A stretch of 42,941 bases of DNA from Amycolatopsis marina (GTDB taxonomy: Bacteria > Actinomycetota > Actinomycetes > Mycobacteriales > Pseudonocardiaceae), in the NCBI RefSeq assembly GCF_900111885.1, contig NZ_FOKG01000032.1, forward strand, positions 1 through 42,941. Direction: 5' to 3'. The notes beneath the pieces were generated by a model, which saw only the letters and a list, made by a program, of their open reading frames with translations, did no database searches and was not told the DNA's origin. The translations under genes and the position numbers were made by a program. The stretch's first letter is position 1. Each line of letters begins with the position of its first letter. Positions 17,724 through 26,465 of this stretch are shown piece by piece.

Positions 17724-18212
17724 TCACCCCTGTTCGGTCGCGGGCAGGACGGCGATCCCGTCCTCGTCGGCGAAGAGTTCGTCGCCGGGACGGAACAGGA
17801 TGCCGCCGAAGCCGACGGGCTCATCTCGCACCCCGATGCCCTGTTTGCCACTCTTGCGAGGCGTTGTGCCGAGCGCCGCGACGCCGAGGTCCAGCCCGGC
17901 CAGCGCGACGCTGTCGCGAACCGCGCCGTGCAGTACGACCCCGGCCCAGCCGGACCGTTCGGCGGCGCCGGCGATCAGGTCGCCGAGCAGCGCGGTGCGC
18001 AGTGAGCCCTTGCCGTCGACGACCAGCACCTGCCCTTCGCCCGGCTCGTGCAGCGCTTGTTTGACCAGTGCGTTGTCCTGGTAGCAGCTGATCGTCCTGA
18101 TCTTGCCGGTGAACCTGCTGCGTCCGCCGAAGTGGCGGAACTGCAGGTCGCAGACCTGGAGCTGGTCTCCCCACTCGTCAACCAGATCAGCGGTGGCGGG
18201 GCTTTGGGGCAT
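17724..18212 (-). CDS. RraA-like protein (RNase-E regulator / HMG aldolase family)
   Basis: A 162-residue RraA-family protein. The family core is clear: GDLIAGAAERSGWAGVVLHG followed by AVRD, with Arg99 and Asp100 as the conserved pair that binds metal and substrate in the aldolase members. The start at 18212 follows AGGAG by seven bases; the open frame upstream reads through low-complexity sequence and is not used. Members either inhibit RNase E or act as 4-hydroxy-4-methyl-2-oxoglutarate/oxaloacetate lyases, and sequence alone does not separate them. Genomes often call these MenG in error. It has its own leader after the kinase gene. Confidence 0.88.
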   Translation of the reverse strand: MPQSPATADLVDEWGDQLQVCDLQFRHFGGRSRFTGKIRTISCYQDNALVKQALHEPGEGQVLVVDGKGSLRTALLGDLIAGAAERSGWAGVVLHGAVRDSVALAGLDLGVAALGTTPRKSGKQGIGVRDEPVGFGGILFRPGDELFADEDGIAVLPATEQG

Positions 18213-18348
18213 CGGGGCGCTCCTCGGCATCTCGTTCGGACCGTTGCACCCGGAGCCTACGAGTCGCCACCGGTCGGTCTGCGAAGCGGTGGGTGCGGCG
18301 AGTGGCGCCACGGAAACCGCCAACTCACGCCCGGAACTGCCAAGTCGG

Positions 18349-19719
18349 TCAGTCCTCTTCGGACTTGTTGCCTTTGCCTGGGTTTTCGGGTTTGCCCCTG
18401 TTTTCGCGGGCTTCGTCGCTGGCGTTGCCGGGGAGCGAGCCGGGACGGCCCTCGGCCTCGGCGGGTTCGGGCTCGGCCGGGGTTTGCGGGTCGGGGGCGG
18501 TCTCCCTGCCGCGCGGGTCCTGCGGCTGCTGCCTGCCATCCGAGCTCACGGAACCCACGGATTCGTCCGCGGCCGGTTCGCCGGTCACCGGAGACGATTC
18601 ACCGGCCCGGCTGGGCGAGGTCACGTCCCACGCGGTCGAGGGCGGTGGGCCGGGCAAGGGGGCCCCGGTGGCCTCGTTGGGACTCGCCTCGGTGCCTTCG
18701 TCCACGACCGTTCCGCCGTCCGGGCCGTTCAGGAACATCAGCCCCAGGGCGATGGCCGACACAGCCGCGACCGGCGCGCCCACCGGCAGCAGTGTGCCCC
18801 GCAGCCTGCCGGTCGCGGCCGCGATCCGCGCGGTGCGGGCGGACACGACGAGACTTCCGCTGGAATGCGTCGCGGCCAGCCGCTCCGCGACCTCGTCGGC
18901 GCTGGGGCGGAGTTCGGGGTCGAGGGCGGTCATCCTTCTGAGCAGGGAACCGAACCTGCGAGACAACCTGTCGGGAATCACCGGTGAGCGGTGCAGTCTG
19001 GCGACGGCGGACTCGGCGAGCGGGCCAGGGTACTCCCGGTTGCCCGTGAGGCACTCCAGCAGGACCAGGCCCAGCGCGAACACGTCCGCGGCTGGGCCGA
19101 CGTGATCGCCGCGCACCTGTTCCGGTGCGAGGTAGGCGGCGGTGCCGACCACGACGCCGGTCGAGGTGACCCTGGTCCCGTCGAAGGTGTGGGCGATGCC
19201 GAAGTCGCCGAGTTTCGGCCCGGCGGGTCCCAGCAGCACGTTGGCCGGTTTCACGTCCCGGTGGGTGACGCCCTGCTCGTGCACGTACGCGAGCGCGCGG
19301 GAGAGGCGCACACCGATGTCCGCGGTCTCGTCCGGGGAGAGGGGGCCACACAGAATCCGCCCCGCCAGGGTCGGCCCCGACACCAGCTGCATCACCAGGA
19401 AGGGCCTGCCCTCGTGTACGCCGGTGTCGTACAGCGCGATCAGGTCCGGGTGGTGCAGTGCGCCGAGGATGCGCAGTTCCTCCGCCTGTCGATGCTGGTC
19501 GGCACGCCGTGCACTGGGATGGAACAGTTTGACGGCCACCGACCGTTCGACCGAGCGATCCCACGCCTGGTACACCGTCGCGGTTCCGCCGCTGCCGAGC
19601 ACGTCACCGAGCTCGTACCGCCCGGCGAGCACGCCGTCGCGATCGGGTCCGCCAAGGGCGCGCTCATCCTCCTGCGCGGCCGCTCCAAGCGTGAAGCGGG
19701 GCTCGGTTTCCTGCCCCAT
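18349..19719 (-). CDS. Membrane-anchored Ser/Thr protein kinase (Hanks type)
   Basis: A 456-residue PknB-family kinase. The Gly-rich loop GSGGTATVY (about 42-50), the catalytic lysine in VAVK (Lys64), HRDVKPANVLL (Asp155) and DFG (172-174) are intact, so it should be active. One membrane segment lies at about 309-331. The extracellular C-terminal part is about 125 residues, rich in Pro, Glu, Ser and Gly and without PASTA repeats, so no ligand domain can be named. The neighbours (RraA-like protein downstream, CoA-transferase upstream) do not suggest a target. Confidence 0.93.
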   Translation of the reverse strand: MGQETEPRFTLGAAAQEDERALGGPDRDGVLAGRYELGDVLGSGGTATVYQAWDRSVERSVAVKLFHPSARRADQHRQAEELRILGALHHPDLIALYDTGVHEGRPFLVMQLVSGPTLAGRILCGPLSPDETADIGVRLSRALAYVHEQGVTHRDVKPANVLLGPAGPKLGDFGIAHTFDGTRVTSTGVVVGTAAYLAPEQVRGDHVGPAADVFALGLVLLECLTGNREYPGPLAESAVARLHRSPVIPDRLSRRFGSLLRRMTALDPELRPSADEVAERLAATHSSGSLVVSARTARIAAATGRLRGTLLPVGAPVAAVSAIALGLMFLNGPDGGTVVDEGTEASPNEATGAPLPGPPPSTAWDVTSPSRAGESSPVTGEPAADESVGSVSSDGRQQPQDPRGRETAPDPQTPAEPEPAEAEGRPGSLPGNASDEARENRGKPENPGKGNKSEED

Positions 19720-19836
19720 ATGCGTGCTACCCCCATCTCGTCAGGTACCGCATGTGTACAAGGACACAGGAAGTTACCCGACTTCGTGTACCACCAAACA
19801 GCGTCAAGCACTACGTTGCGTCGGATTCCACTCTAT

Positions 19837-20946
19837 TCAACTGGGCCGGGGCGGAGCGGAGCGGTAATTCGGCGGAGTCGCGGAAAGCCCGATGGGGTTT
19901 TTGGTCAGAGCCACCGTCGTCCCGTCCTCGCGCGGTAACCGGACGACCGGGTTGAGCCCAAGACTCGCCGCGAGCCGGAACGCGCCCGCGACATCGTTGA
20001 CCACTCCTGCGGGCACTCGCGCCTCGGCGAGCCGCGACACCCAGTCTTCGGCGGACCGCGTGGCCAGTCGTTCCACCAGCGCGGCGCGCAGGTCCTGCCG
20101 GTGCCTGACCCGGTCCGCGTTGCCGGTGAACCGGGAGTCGGTCGCCAGTTCCGGCGCGCCCAGTGCCTCGCACAACGCCGCGAACTGACGGTCGTTGCCC
20201 ACCGCCAGCACGAGTTCCCCAGCTGCGCAGGGCAGCAGTTCGTACGGCGCGATACTCGGATGCTCGTTGCCCATCCTGCCGGGGACGACACCGCCTGAGG
20301 TGTAGGCCGACCCCTGGTTGACCAGTGCGGCGAGCAGCGAGGACAGCAGGTCCACCTCCACCAGTTGGCCTTCGCCGGTGGCGTCCCGGTGGCGCAGCGC
20401 GGCCAGGATTCCCACACTGGCGAACAGGCCGGTCAGCACGTCGACCAGGGCCACCCCGACCTTCTGCGGATCGCCGTCGGGCTGTCCGGTGATGCTCATC
20501 AACCCGCCGAGCGCCTGGATCAGCAGGTCGTACCCGGGCAGCCCGGCTCCCGGCCCGCTGCCGAATCCGGTGATCGAGCAGTACACCAGGGCGGGATTGT
20601 CCGCGCGCAGGTCGTCGTAGCCCAGTCCGAGCCGAGCCATCACCCCTGGCCGGAAGTTCTCCACCACTACGTCGGCAGCCAGCGCCAGCTTCCGCACACG
20701 GTCCAGGTCGGTGGCGTCGGTCAGGTCGAGCACGAGGCTGTCCTTGTTGCGGTTCACCGACTGGAAATAGGTCGACTCGCCGCTGTCGTCGTACGGCGGT
20801 CCCCAGGTGCGCGTCTCGTCACCGATGCCAGGGCGTTCGATCTTGGTCACTGTGGCGCCGAGGTCGGCGAGCATCATCGTGGCAAACGGCCCCGCCAGCA
20901 CTCGGGAGAAGTCGAGGATCCGGAGGTTGTCAAGCGCGGAAGCCAC
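19837..20946 (-). CDS. Type III (CaiB/BaiF) CoA-transferase, probably for glutarate
   Basis: A 369-residue family III CoA-transferase. The N-terminal LDFSRVLAGPFATMMLADLG and VVVENFRPG signatures and the catalytic aspartate in PGYDLL (Asp140) are present. The GTG at 20946 (VASALDNLRILDF) is chosen because family members begin there; the ribosome site is weak, and the frame stays open upstream. The gene is divergent from a glutaryl-CoA dehydrogenase gene. That context suggests a succinyl-CoA:glutarate CoA-transferase (SUGCT type), though alpha-methylacyl-CoA racemases and formyl-CoA transferases share the fold. Confidence 0.87.
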   Translation of the reverse strand: MASALDNLRILDFSRVLAGPFATMMLADLGATVTKIERPGIGDETRTWGPPYDDSGESTYFQSVNRNKDSLVLDLTDATDLDRVRKLALAADVVVENFRPGVMARLGLGYDDLRADNPALVYCSITGFGSGPGAGLPGYDLLIQALGGLMSITGQPDGDPQKVGVALVDVLTGLFASVGILAALRHRDATGEGQLVEVDLLSSLLAALVNQGSAYTSGGVVPGRMGNEHPSIAPYELLPCAAGELVLAVGNDRQFAALCEALGAPELATDSRFTGNADRVRHRQDLRAALVERLATRSAEDWVSRLAEARVPAGVVNDVAGAFRLAASLGLNPVVRLPREDGTTVALTKNPIGLSATPPNYRSAPPRPS

Positions 20947-21178
20947 CTGGAAGAATAACCCTTCGAATTTCGAAAATCGAGTGAGCCGAGAGTAGATCCC
21001 CGCATCGACCTGGTCAAGGAGCGTTATGCACAACTCGGTGGACGGGGGCGGCCCGGAGCTCGCGGAGAAGGGCTCCCGCTGCGGCATGCTTCTCTGCCGC
21101 GGTAGGGCCTGCTCGCGGCGACCGAGTGCAGGTGACTCGCGCACGGTAGCCGCCCTGCGTCATGTGCATGACGCCCAT

Positions 21179-21192
21179 TTGTCCAACCACAA
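21179..21192. promoter_or_regulatory. Possible GntR operator TTGT-N6-ACAA
   Basis: TTGTCCAACCACAA forms a 4-bp inverted repeat around six bases and overlaps the AAGGAG ribosome site of the glutaryl-CoA dehydrogenase gene. The downstream gene encodes an FCD-type GntR regulator, whose family sites often have this general form. The rest of the 257-base divergent region includes TTCGAATTTCGAA near 20963, another possible site. Confidence 0.3.
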
Positions 21193-21203
21193 GGAGCGTT
21201 CCC

Positions 21204-22373
21204 ATGTCCCCAGCCGTCCGCCCCGAGGACTTCCTCGGTATCGACCAGCTGCTCTCCGACGAGGAGCGCGACATCAGGGACACGGTCCGCGCCTTCGTGC
21301 GTGACCGGGTCGTTCCCGAGGTCGGTGGCTGGTTCGAGGAGGCTCGAATTCCGCATGAGCTGCCGGGCAAACTGGGCAAACTGGGTGTGCTCGGCATGCA
21401 TCTCGAGGGCTACGGCTGCGCGGGGACCAGTGCCACCGCATACGGCCTTGCCTGCATGGAGCTCGAGGCAGGCGACAGCGGGGTTCGCAGTCTGGTCTCC
21501 GTGCAGGGGTCGCTGGCCATGTACGCCATCCACCGGTGGGGGTCGGAGGAACAGAAGCAGCGCTGGCTCCCGCTCATGGCTGCCGGGGACGCCGTCGGCT
21601 GCTTCGGGCTGACCGAGCCGGACTCGGGATCCGATCCCGGTTCGATGCGCACCCACGCCCGGAGGGACGGTGCGGACTGGATCCTGCACGGGCAGAAGAT
21701 GTGGATCACCAACGGCTCACTGGCCGACGTGGCCGTGGTCTGGGCCGGTACCGAAGAGGGCGTCCGCGGGTTCCTGGTGCCGAAGGGCACAGCGGGCTTC
21801 AGCACCAGGGACATCCACCGCAAGCTGTCGTTGCGGGCCTCGGTGACCTCGGAACTCCTGCTCGACGACGTCCGGCTGCCCGCCGACGCGATGCTCCCCG
21901 GCGCCACCTCGCTGAAAGGGCCGCTGTCCTGCCTGAACGAGGCACGTTACGGCATCGTCTGGGGTGCGGCAGGCGCCGCGCGCGCCTGCTTCGAGGCCGC
22001 ACTGGAGTACAGCACCAGCCGCATCCAGTTCGACCGGCCGATCGCGTCGTTCCAGATCCAGCAGCAGAAACTGGCCATGATGGCGCTCGAGGTCAACCGC
22101 GCGACGCTGCTGGCCCTGCACCTGGGCAGGCTCAAGGACGCGGGCACGCTGCGGCCGGAGCAGGTGAGCATGGGCAAGCTGGCCAACGTCAACGCGGCGT
22201 TGGAGGTGGCCAGGACGGCCCGGCAGGTCCTCGGGGCGAACGGCATCACCCTCGACTACCCGGTCATCAGGCATATGAACAACCTCGAGTCCGTGGTGAC
22301 CTACGAGGGCACGGCCGACGTGCACGCGCTGGTCATCGGCTCGGCGCTGACCGGGATACAGGCGTTCCGGTGA
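21204..22373 (+). CDS. gcdH: Glutaryl-CoA dehydrogenase
   Basis: A 389-residue acyl-CoA dehydrogenase that matches glutaryl-CoA dehydrogenase along its length, from memory of the human enzyme. Family-specific features are GYGCAGTSATAYGL, DSGVRSLVSVQGSL with Glu88 and Arg95 (equivalent to the human Glu87 and Arg94 that hold the glutaryl carboxylate), CFGLTEPDSGSDPGSM, and TYEGTADVH with catalytic Glu368. It oxidises and decarboxylates glutaryl-CoA to crotonyl-CoA, with electrons passing to ETF. ATG21204 is preceded by AAGGAG at seven bases. The stop overlaps the gntR start. The neighbouring CoA-transferase would supply glutaryl-CoA. Confidence 0.92.
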   Translation: MSPAVRPEDFLGIDQLLSDEERDIRDTVRAFVRDRVVPEVGGWFEEARIPHELPGKLGKLGVLGMHLEGYGCAGTSATAYGLACMELEAGDSGVRSLVSVQGSLAMYAIHRWGSEEQKQRWLPLMAAGDAVGCFGLTEPDSGSDPGSMRTHARRDGADWILHGQKMWITNGSLADVAVVWAGTEEGVRGFLVPKGTAGFSTRDIHRKLSLRASVTSELLLDDVRLPADAMLPGATSLKGPLSCLNEARYGIVWGAAGAARACFEAALEYSTSRIQFDRPIASFQIQQQKLAMMALEVNRATLLALHLGRLKDAGTLRPEQVSMGKLANVNAALEVARTARQVLGANGITLDYPVIRHMNNLESVVTYEGTADVHALVIGSALTGIQAFR

Positions 22374-23026
22374 GTTCGCGCGGGGCCGGTCCGGGAACCA
22401 CGGCGCAGCACGCTCTCGACGGCCTGCGGCGGGCGATCGTCGACGGCGAGTTACGGCCGGGGCAGCGGGTGCTGCAGGAGGACGTCGCGGAGAACTTCGG
22501 CGTGAGCGTGGCGCCGGTACGGGAGGCGCTGCGGGCGCTGGAGCAGGAGGGGCAGGTCGTCTACCGGCCCCGGCGCGGATACTTCGTCACCGAGTTGCGC
22601 GCCGCTGACCTCGAGGAGATCTACGAGCTGCGCCAGGTGCTCGAGGAAAGGTCCGCGCGCAGGGCGCTGCCCACACTCGACGCCGACGCACTGCACCGGA
22701 TCGAGCTGGCGGCGCGGGACTGCGCGGACGCGGTGGATCGTGCGGATGTCGCCGCCGAACTGGAGGCCAACCGGCGCTTCCACTTCGCCATCCTGGAGGC
22801 ACCTGGTCAGGTGCACGCCATGCGCCTGATCCAGCTGCTCTGGGATTCCACGGAGGCCTACCGGGCGATGTACTACAACTCGCCACAGGAACGGCGCGAG
22901 GCCGTGCACGCGCACGACCGCATCCTCGACGCGGTCCGCCGTCGCGACGCCGACCTGTTGATCGCCGAGATGGACGCCCACCGCGATCGCGCACTTCGAG
23001 TACTGACCGAGATACTGCCGCCGTGA
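22370..23026 (+). CDS. GntR-family transcriptional regulator (FCD subfamily)
   Basis: A 218-residue regulator. A winged helix-turn-helix (about residues 12-75, with LQEDVAENFGVSVAPVREAL) is followed by an all-helical FCD ligand domain (about 85-205). The GTG at 22370 overlaps the gcdH stop (GTGA), so the two genes are translationally coupled. It probably senses an acyl-CoA or a dicarboxylate and controls the glutarate genes. A TTA codon is present at 22451-22453. Confidence 0.92.
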   Translation: MSSRGAGPGTTAQHALDGLRRAIVDGELRPGQRVLQEDVAENFGVSVAPVREALRALEQEGQVVYRPRRGYFVTELRAADLEEIYELRQVLEERSARRALPTLDADALHRIELAARDCADAVDRADVAAELEANRRFHFAILEAPGQVHAMRLIQLLWDSTEAYRAMYYNSPQERREAVHAHDRILDAVRRRDADLLIAEMDAHRDRALRVLTEILPP

Positions 23027-23089
23027 GGGTTGTTGCTGCCGACCGCGGGTGAGGCGCGGACATGACAGCACTTCGGAAGTGAACAACCC
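23027..23089. terminator. Nested inverted repeats after gntR
   Basis: GGGTTGTT (23027-23034) and AACAACCC (23082-23089) form an 8-bp stem, with an inner hairpin CACTTCGGAAGTG (23069-23081). It starts just after the gntR stop and ends before the ribokinase start, so a terminator or structured leader is possible. No T-tract. Confidence 0.35.
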
Positions 23090-23137
23090 GACCAAGAAAC
23101 AGGACACAGACAGTGCCGTGGCGCGAGAGGTTGGAGT

Positions 23138-24106
23138 ATGTCGTCATTCCCGAGCGGTCGCTCGGCTCCGGAAGTGATCGTGGTCGGGGCGATCAACGTC
23201 GACTTCGTGGTCGCCGCTCCTCGGCTGCCCGGTCCTGGCGAGACCGTGGTGGGTCCCGACCTGCGCCGTTACGGCGGCGGCAAGGGGGCCAACGCCGCGG
23301 TGGCCGCGGCCCGTGCGGGCGCGGTCACGCGGCTGATCGGCGCCGTCGGCACCGATGAGACGGGAAGCGCCGCGCTGGCGGAACTGCGTGCGGACGGGGT
23401 GCTGGTCGACGGGGTCGCCGAACTGGACTCGGTGGCGACCGGGGCGGCACTGATCGTGGTGGACCCGGCAGGCGAGAACCAGATCGCCGTCGGGGCGGGG
23501 GCCAACGCGGCGGTGGTGGCCGACAGTGTGCGCGCGGCACTGCGGGCAGCGCTGCAGTCCACGGGCTGCGTGCTGGTGAGTACCGAGATTCCCGGCGAGG
23601 CCGTCGCCGCGGCGGTGGAGACCGCTGCCGGGGGAGGGGTTCGGTGCGTGCTCAACCCGGCACCGGTGCAGCCCGTGGTGGTCGACCTCCTCCGGCACGG
23701 GCCGGTGCTCACGCCGAACGTCACCGAGGTCGCCGAACTGGCGGCGATGCTGGGCGCGCACGACGCGGGGGCGGGCGAAGGGATCGCCGGGGTCACGGCC
23801 GCGGCCGAGGCCGTGCTGGCCGCGTCGGGAGCGCCGGTCGTGGTCACCATGGGCGGTGACGGCGCACTCGTCCTGCTCCCCGGTGAACGTCCACAGCACG
23901 TCCCGCCGCGCCCCGCGACGGTGCGTGACACCACCGGCGCCGGCGACACCTTCAACGGAGTCCTGGCCACGAGGCTGGCCGCAGGCGAGACACTCACGGC
24001 CGCGGTGCACGCCGCCTCGGTGGCCGGCGCGATCTCGGTCGGCCAGGTCGGCGCCCGCGCCGGTATGCCCCAGGCCGCCGAGATCGAGCGCGTCCTCGCT
24101 GGCTGA
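23138..24106 (+). CDS. rbsK: Ribokinase (PfkB family)
   Basis: A 322-residue PfkB-family sugar kinase. The N-terminal VGAINVDFV, the GGGKGANAAVAAARAG sugar-binding motif (about 46-61) and the C-terminal DTTGAGDTFNG with the catalytic Asp270 are characteristic of ribokinase, which phosphorylates D-ribose at O5. No ribose transporter or other pentose gene lies nearby, so a related sugar or nucleoside-derived ribose is possible. The start is the ATG at 23138, after a GGTTGGAG-like site. Confidence 0.9.
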   Translation: MSSFPSGRSAPEVIVVGAINVDFVVAAPRLPGPGETVVGPDLRRYGGGKGANAAVAAARAGAVTRLIGAVGTDETGSAALAELRADGVLVDGVAELDSVATGAALIVVDPAGENQIAVGAGANAAVVADSVRAALRAALQSTGCVLVSTEIPGEAVAAAVETAAGGGVRCVLNPAPVQPVVVDLLRHGPVLTPNVTEVAELAAMLGAHDAGAGEGIAGVTAAAEAVLAASGAPVVVTMGGDGALVLLPGERPQHVPPRPATVRDTTGAGDTFNGVLATRLAAGETLTAAVHAASVAGAISVGQVGARAGMPQAAEIERVLAG

Positions 24107-24108
24107 TC

Positions 24109-24142
24109 CCCTCCCGGAACTCGTCGATGAATTCCGGGAGGG
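24109..24142. terminator. Strong hairpin between convergent ribokinase and conservon genes
   Basis: CCCTCCCGGAA (24109-24119) and TTCCGGGAGGG (24132-24142) form a perfect 11-bp stem with a 12-base loop. It lies in the 43 bases between two convergent stop codons and can serve both directions. No T-tract follows, as is common in high-GC actinomycetes. Confidence 0.75.
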
Positions 24143-24149
24143 ACTGGGC

Positions 24150-25376
24150 TCAGACGCTGGCCAGGTACTTTGCGGCCTTTTCCGGGTCCAAGAACCAGTG
24201 TCGGAGTTCCGAGGGGTCCTCGAAGGCGTTGGCGAAGCGGGAGGCCACCGCTGGCTTCGTCTCCGCGATACCAAAGATCTCCAGGGCGTGCGGCTCTGGG
24301 GGGCGCAGCATCATGTTGGTCCACGTGGTCACGTACTGCGCGTATTCCCAGTAGCGATCGAAGGTTCCGTGCATCCACCGCCGGTCGAACGGCTTGTCCT
24401 CGTGTTCCACTATGGACTCAAGGTAGGATGCCGCGCACTTGCTGGCGTTGTTGGAGCCCTGCCCGGTGATGGGGTCGTTGGCAACGACGACGTCCGCCAT
24501 CCCCAGCACCGTGTGGCCCGACGGCAACTCACCGACCGGGTTGCGCACCACCGGCGCGTAGGCGCCTGCCAGTGTCGCGCGGGAGTCCGTGAGCTCCACG
24601 TCGCGGGTGCGGTCGTACTCCCACGGCAGGAACTGCTTCATATGGGCGAGGATGCGGTCCAGATGCTCCTGTGGGGACGGTCGATCCTGCCAGCAGTCCA
24701 GTGGCCCGCCGGGGATGCCTTCGAAAAAGAGGATCTCGCAGTTCCCGCTGAGCGTGTACGCCGGGATGATGATCATTTCGCCGACGCCGGGAATGACGTT
24801 GAACCGTACGGCGGAGTACTCGGGGTGTTCGGGACGTGGTGCCATCCCGTGTACGTAGGCCAGCGAGAGCGCCCGCTGCGGTGCGGTGAACGGCGACAGT
24901 TCGGGATTGCGGTCGAACAGCTGAACCAGCTCACCCTTGCCCGCCGCGACGACGGTCAGGTCGTACATCCCCGCGAGCGAGTTGAGATCGGCTGTCGTCA
25001 CGCCGTGAATGATCAGCTTGCCGCCACGCTCCTCGAACAGCTCCAGCCAGCCCGCCATCTTCACGCGCTGGTCCACCGACTGCGCGTACCGGTCGAGCTT
25101 GCCGACCCAGTCGACGGCCCTGCTGCTGTCCGGAGCGGCGATCGAGATTCCCAGGCCGTCCACGTTGACGCACTCCTGCTCCCACAGGTTCAGACCCTCG
25201 TCCCGCTCGTGTTGCAGAGCCAAGTTGAACATGCACTGGGTGGACATCACCCTGCCACCGCGAATCTCGTCCGGTGTGCGCGCGGACATCAGCGTGACGT
25301 CGTAGTCGCGGGCCAGCAGGCTCAGTCCGAGTTGCAGGCCGGACTGACCGGCGCCGACGATCAGAACCTTACGCAT
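24150..25376 (-). CDS. Styrene/indole monooxygenase-like flavoprotein (StyA family), last gene of the conservon
   Basis: A 408-residue FAD monooxygenase of the StyA/IndA family. The N-terminal dinucleotide motif VLIVGAGQSG (about 4-13) and a C-terminal NDPITGQGSNNASK stretch typical of StyA proteins are present. Family members epoxidise styrene or oxidise indole using FADH2 from a separate reductase (StyB); no such reductase is in the window. ATG25376 has GGAGG nine bases upstream; ATG25385 directly abuts it and is less likely. It follows the conservon GTPase by 42 bases on the same strand. In Streptomyces some conservons end in a cytochrome P450 gene, so an oxidoreductase here may be the output or a partner. 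The substrate is unknown. Confidence 0.9.
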   Translation of the reverse strand: MRKVLIVGAGQSGLQLGLSLLARDYDVTLMSARTPDEIRGGRVMSTQCMFNLALQHERDEGLNLWEQECVNVDGLGISIAAPDSSRAVDWVGKLDRYAQSVDQRVKMAGWLELFEERGGKLIIHGVTTADLNSLAGMYDLTVVAAGKGELVQLFDRNPELSPFTAPQRALSLAYVHGMAPRPEHPEYSAVRFNVIPGVGEMIIIPAYTLSGNCEILFFEGIPGGPLDCWQDRPSPQEHLDRILAHMKQFLPWEYDRTRDVELTDSRATLAGAYAPVVRNPVGELPSGHTVLGMADVVVANDPITGQGSNNASKCAASYLESIVEHEDKPFDRRWMHGTFDRYWEYAQYVTTWTNMMLRPPEPHALEIFGIAETKPAVASRFANAFEDPSELRHWFLDPEKAAKYLASV

Positions 25377-25418
25377 CCTTGGCATCCTCCAGTGCTCGTC
25401 GTGAAAGCAGGTTGCGCG

Positions 25419-26084
25419 TCACGCCCTGCTGTACTCCGACCGTGGTCGCGGCAGATCCGTCCTTCGTCCCGAGTCGGACACCTCGGCCAGCGACATCGTG
25501 TGCTCGACAACGGTCCGCAGCGCCTCGGCCGCCGACGCCGGATCTCTGGCGTCGCAGGTGATGAGCGGGATCTCCGGTGCGAGCGCGAGGGCGTCCCTGA
25601 CCTCGTCGAGGTCGTGCTCGAGTTGCCCGTCGAACCGGTTGACCGCAACGATGAACGGCAGGTCCGAGTCGTTCTCGAAGTAGTTGATCGCCGCGAACGA
25701 CTCGTCGATGCGCCGGGTGTCCACCAGCACGATCGCGCCGAGTGCGCCCCGGGACAGGTCGTCCCAGAGGAACCAGAAGCGTGCCTGTCCTGGCGTGCCG
25801 AACAGGTACAGCAGCAGGTCGGAGTGCAGCGTGATGCGACCGAAGTCCATTGCCACGGTGGTGGTGGACTTGCCGCCGCCAGGAGGTAGATCGTCGACGT
25901 TCTCGCTGGCCTCGGTCATCCACGCGTCGGTGTTGAGCGGGGGGACCTCGGACACGGACCCGACGAGGGTCGTCTTGCCGACGCCGAAGCCACCTGCGAC
26001 GACGATCTTCGCCGAGATCGTCAGGAGACCCGCGTCCGTGCCGGAACGCGACTCGTCGTCAGACCGGTAGCCGCTTGAGTCCAT
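25419..26084 (-). CDS. Conservon small GTPase (CvnD type)
   Basis: A 221-residue MglA/Ras-like GTPase of the actinobacterial conservon class. The G1 loop is GGFGVGKTT (about residues 28-36). TTTVAMDFG fits G2, FGTPGQARF is G3, VNRFD is G4 (NxxD form) and TCDARD fits G5. The start at 26084 (MDSSGYRSD) follows GAGGAT and overlaps the DUF742 gene by 26 bases. It is the switch of the CvnA-D complex at the membrane. The frame upstream of this start has no family similarity. Confidence 0.92.
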   Translation of the reverse strand: MDSSGYRSDDESRSGTDAGLLTISAKIVVAGGFGVGKTTLVGSVSEVPPLNTDAWMTEASENVDDLPPGGGKSTTTVAMDFGRITLHSDLLLYLFGTPGQARFWFLWDDLSRGALGAIVLVDTRRIDESFAAINYFENDSDLPFIVAVNRFDGQLEHDLDEVRDALALAPEIPLITCDARDPASAAEALRTVVEHTMSLAEVSDSGRRTDLPRPRSEYSRA

Positions 26085-26448
26085 CGAGGATCCTCTCGAG
26101 CACATGCATGTCGTGTTGGTATGCGTGGGCGGTGGGGTGGATGAACAGGGCTCCCTCGGACGCGAGATCACTGATCAGCACGCGCACCACGCCCAGCGGC
26201 TGGTTCAGCGCGGCCGAGAGCTCGGCGATCGAGGCCTGGCTGCGGGCCCGTTCGTACAGCGTCCGCGACTCCGGCATCAGCGCATCGCTGAGCGCGGGGT
26301 CGTACTGCGGAACGGAGACGAGTGTCTCCACCAGGAGCTGGTGACTGGTTCTGGTCCGGCCTCCGGTGAGTGCGTAGGGCCGGACCCGCCTGCTGCGCTT
26401 CTTTCGCGGCGGCACGTCGGAGGCGTCCTCGCTGGACACAGTGATCAC
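26059..26448 (-). CDS. DUF742 protein (CvnC type)
   Basis: A 129-residue DUF742 protein. After a short basic N-terminus come RRVRPYALTGGRTR and a winged-helix-like region (LSAALNQPLGVVRVLISDLASEG) typical of the family. GTG26448 (VITVSSED) was taken as start; GTG26439 (VSSED), ten bases after AAGGA, is an alternative. In conservons this protein interacts with the kinase and the roadblock protein. It is 17 bases downstream of the roadblock gene and overlaps the GTPase gene. Confidence 0.87.
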   Translation of the reverse strand: MITVSSEDASDVPPRKKRSRRVRPYALTGGRTRTSHQLLVETLVSVPQYDPALSDALMPESRTLYERARSQASIAELSAALNQPLGVVRVLISDLASEGALFIHPTAHAYQHDMHVLERILDGLKRLPV

Positions 26449-26465
26449 ATCCTTGTCCAGGCCGC

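Noticed and set aside
18212..18539. N-terminal extension of the RraA-like protein
   Set aside because: The open frame reads antisense through the kinase tail as low-complexity Pro/Arg/Lys sequence; an AGGAG site places the start at 18212.
23856..25889. Plus-strand open frame of 677 codons
   Set aside because: It runs from the ribokinase gene across the convergent flavoprotein and GTPase genes, both clear on the other strand; no domain is recognisable.
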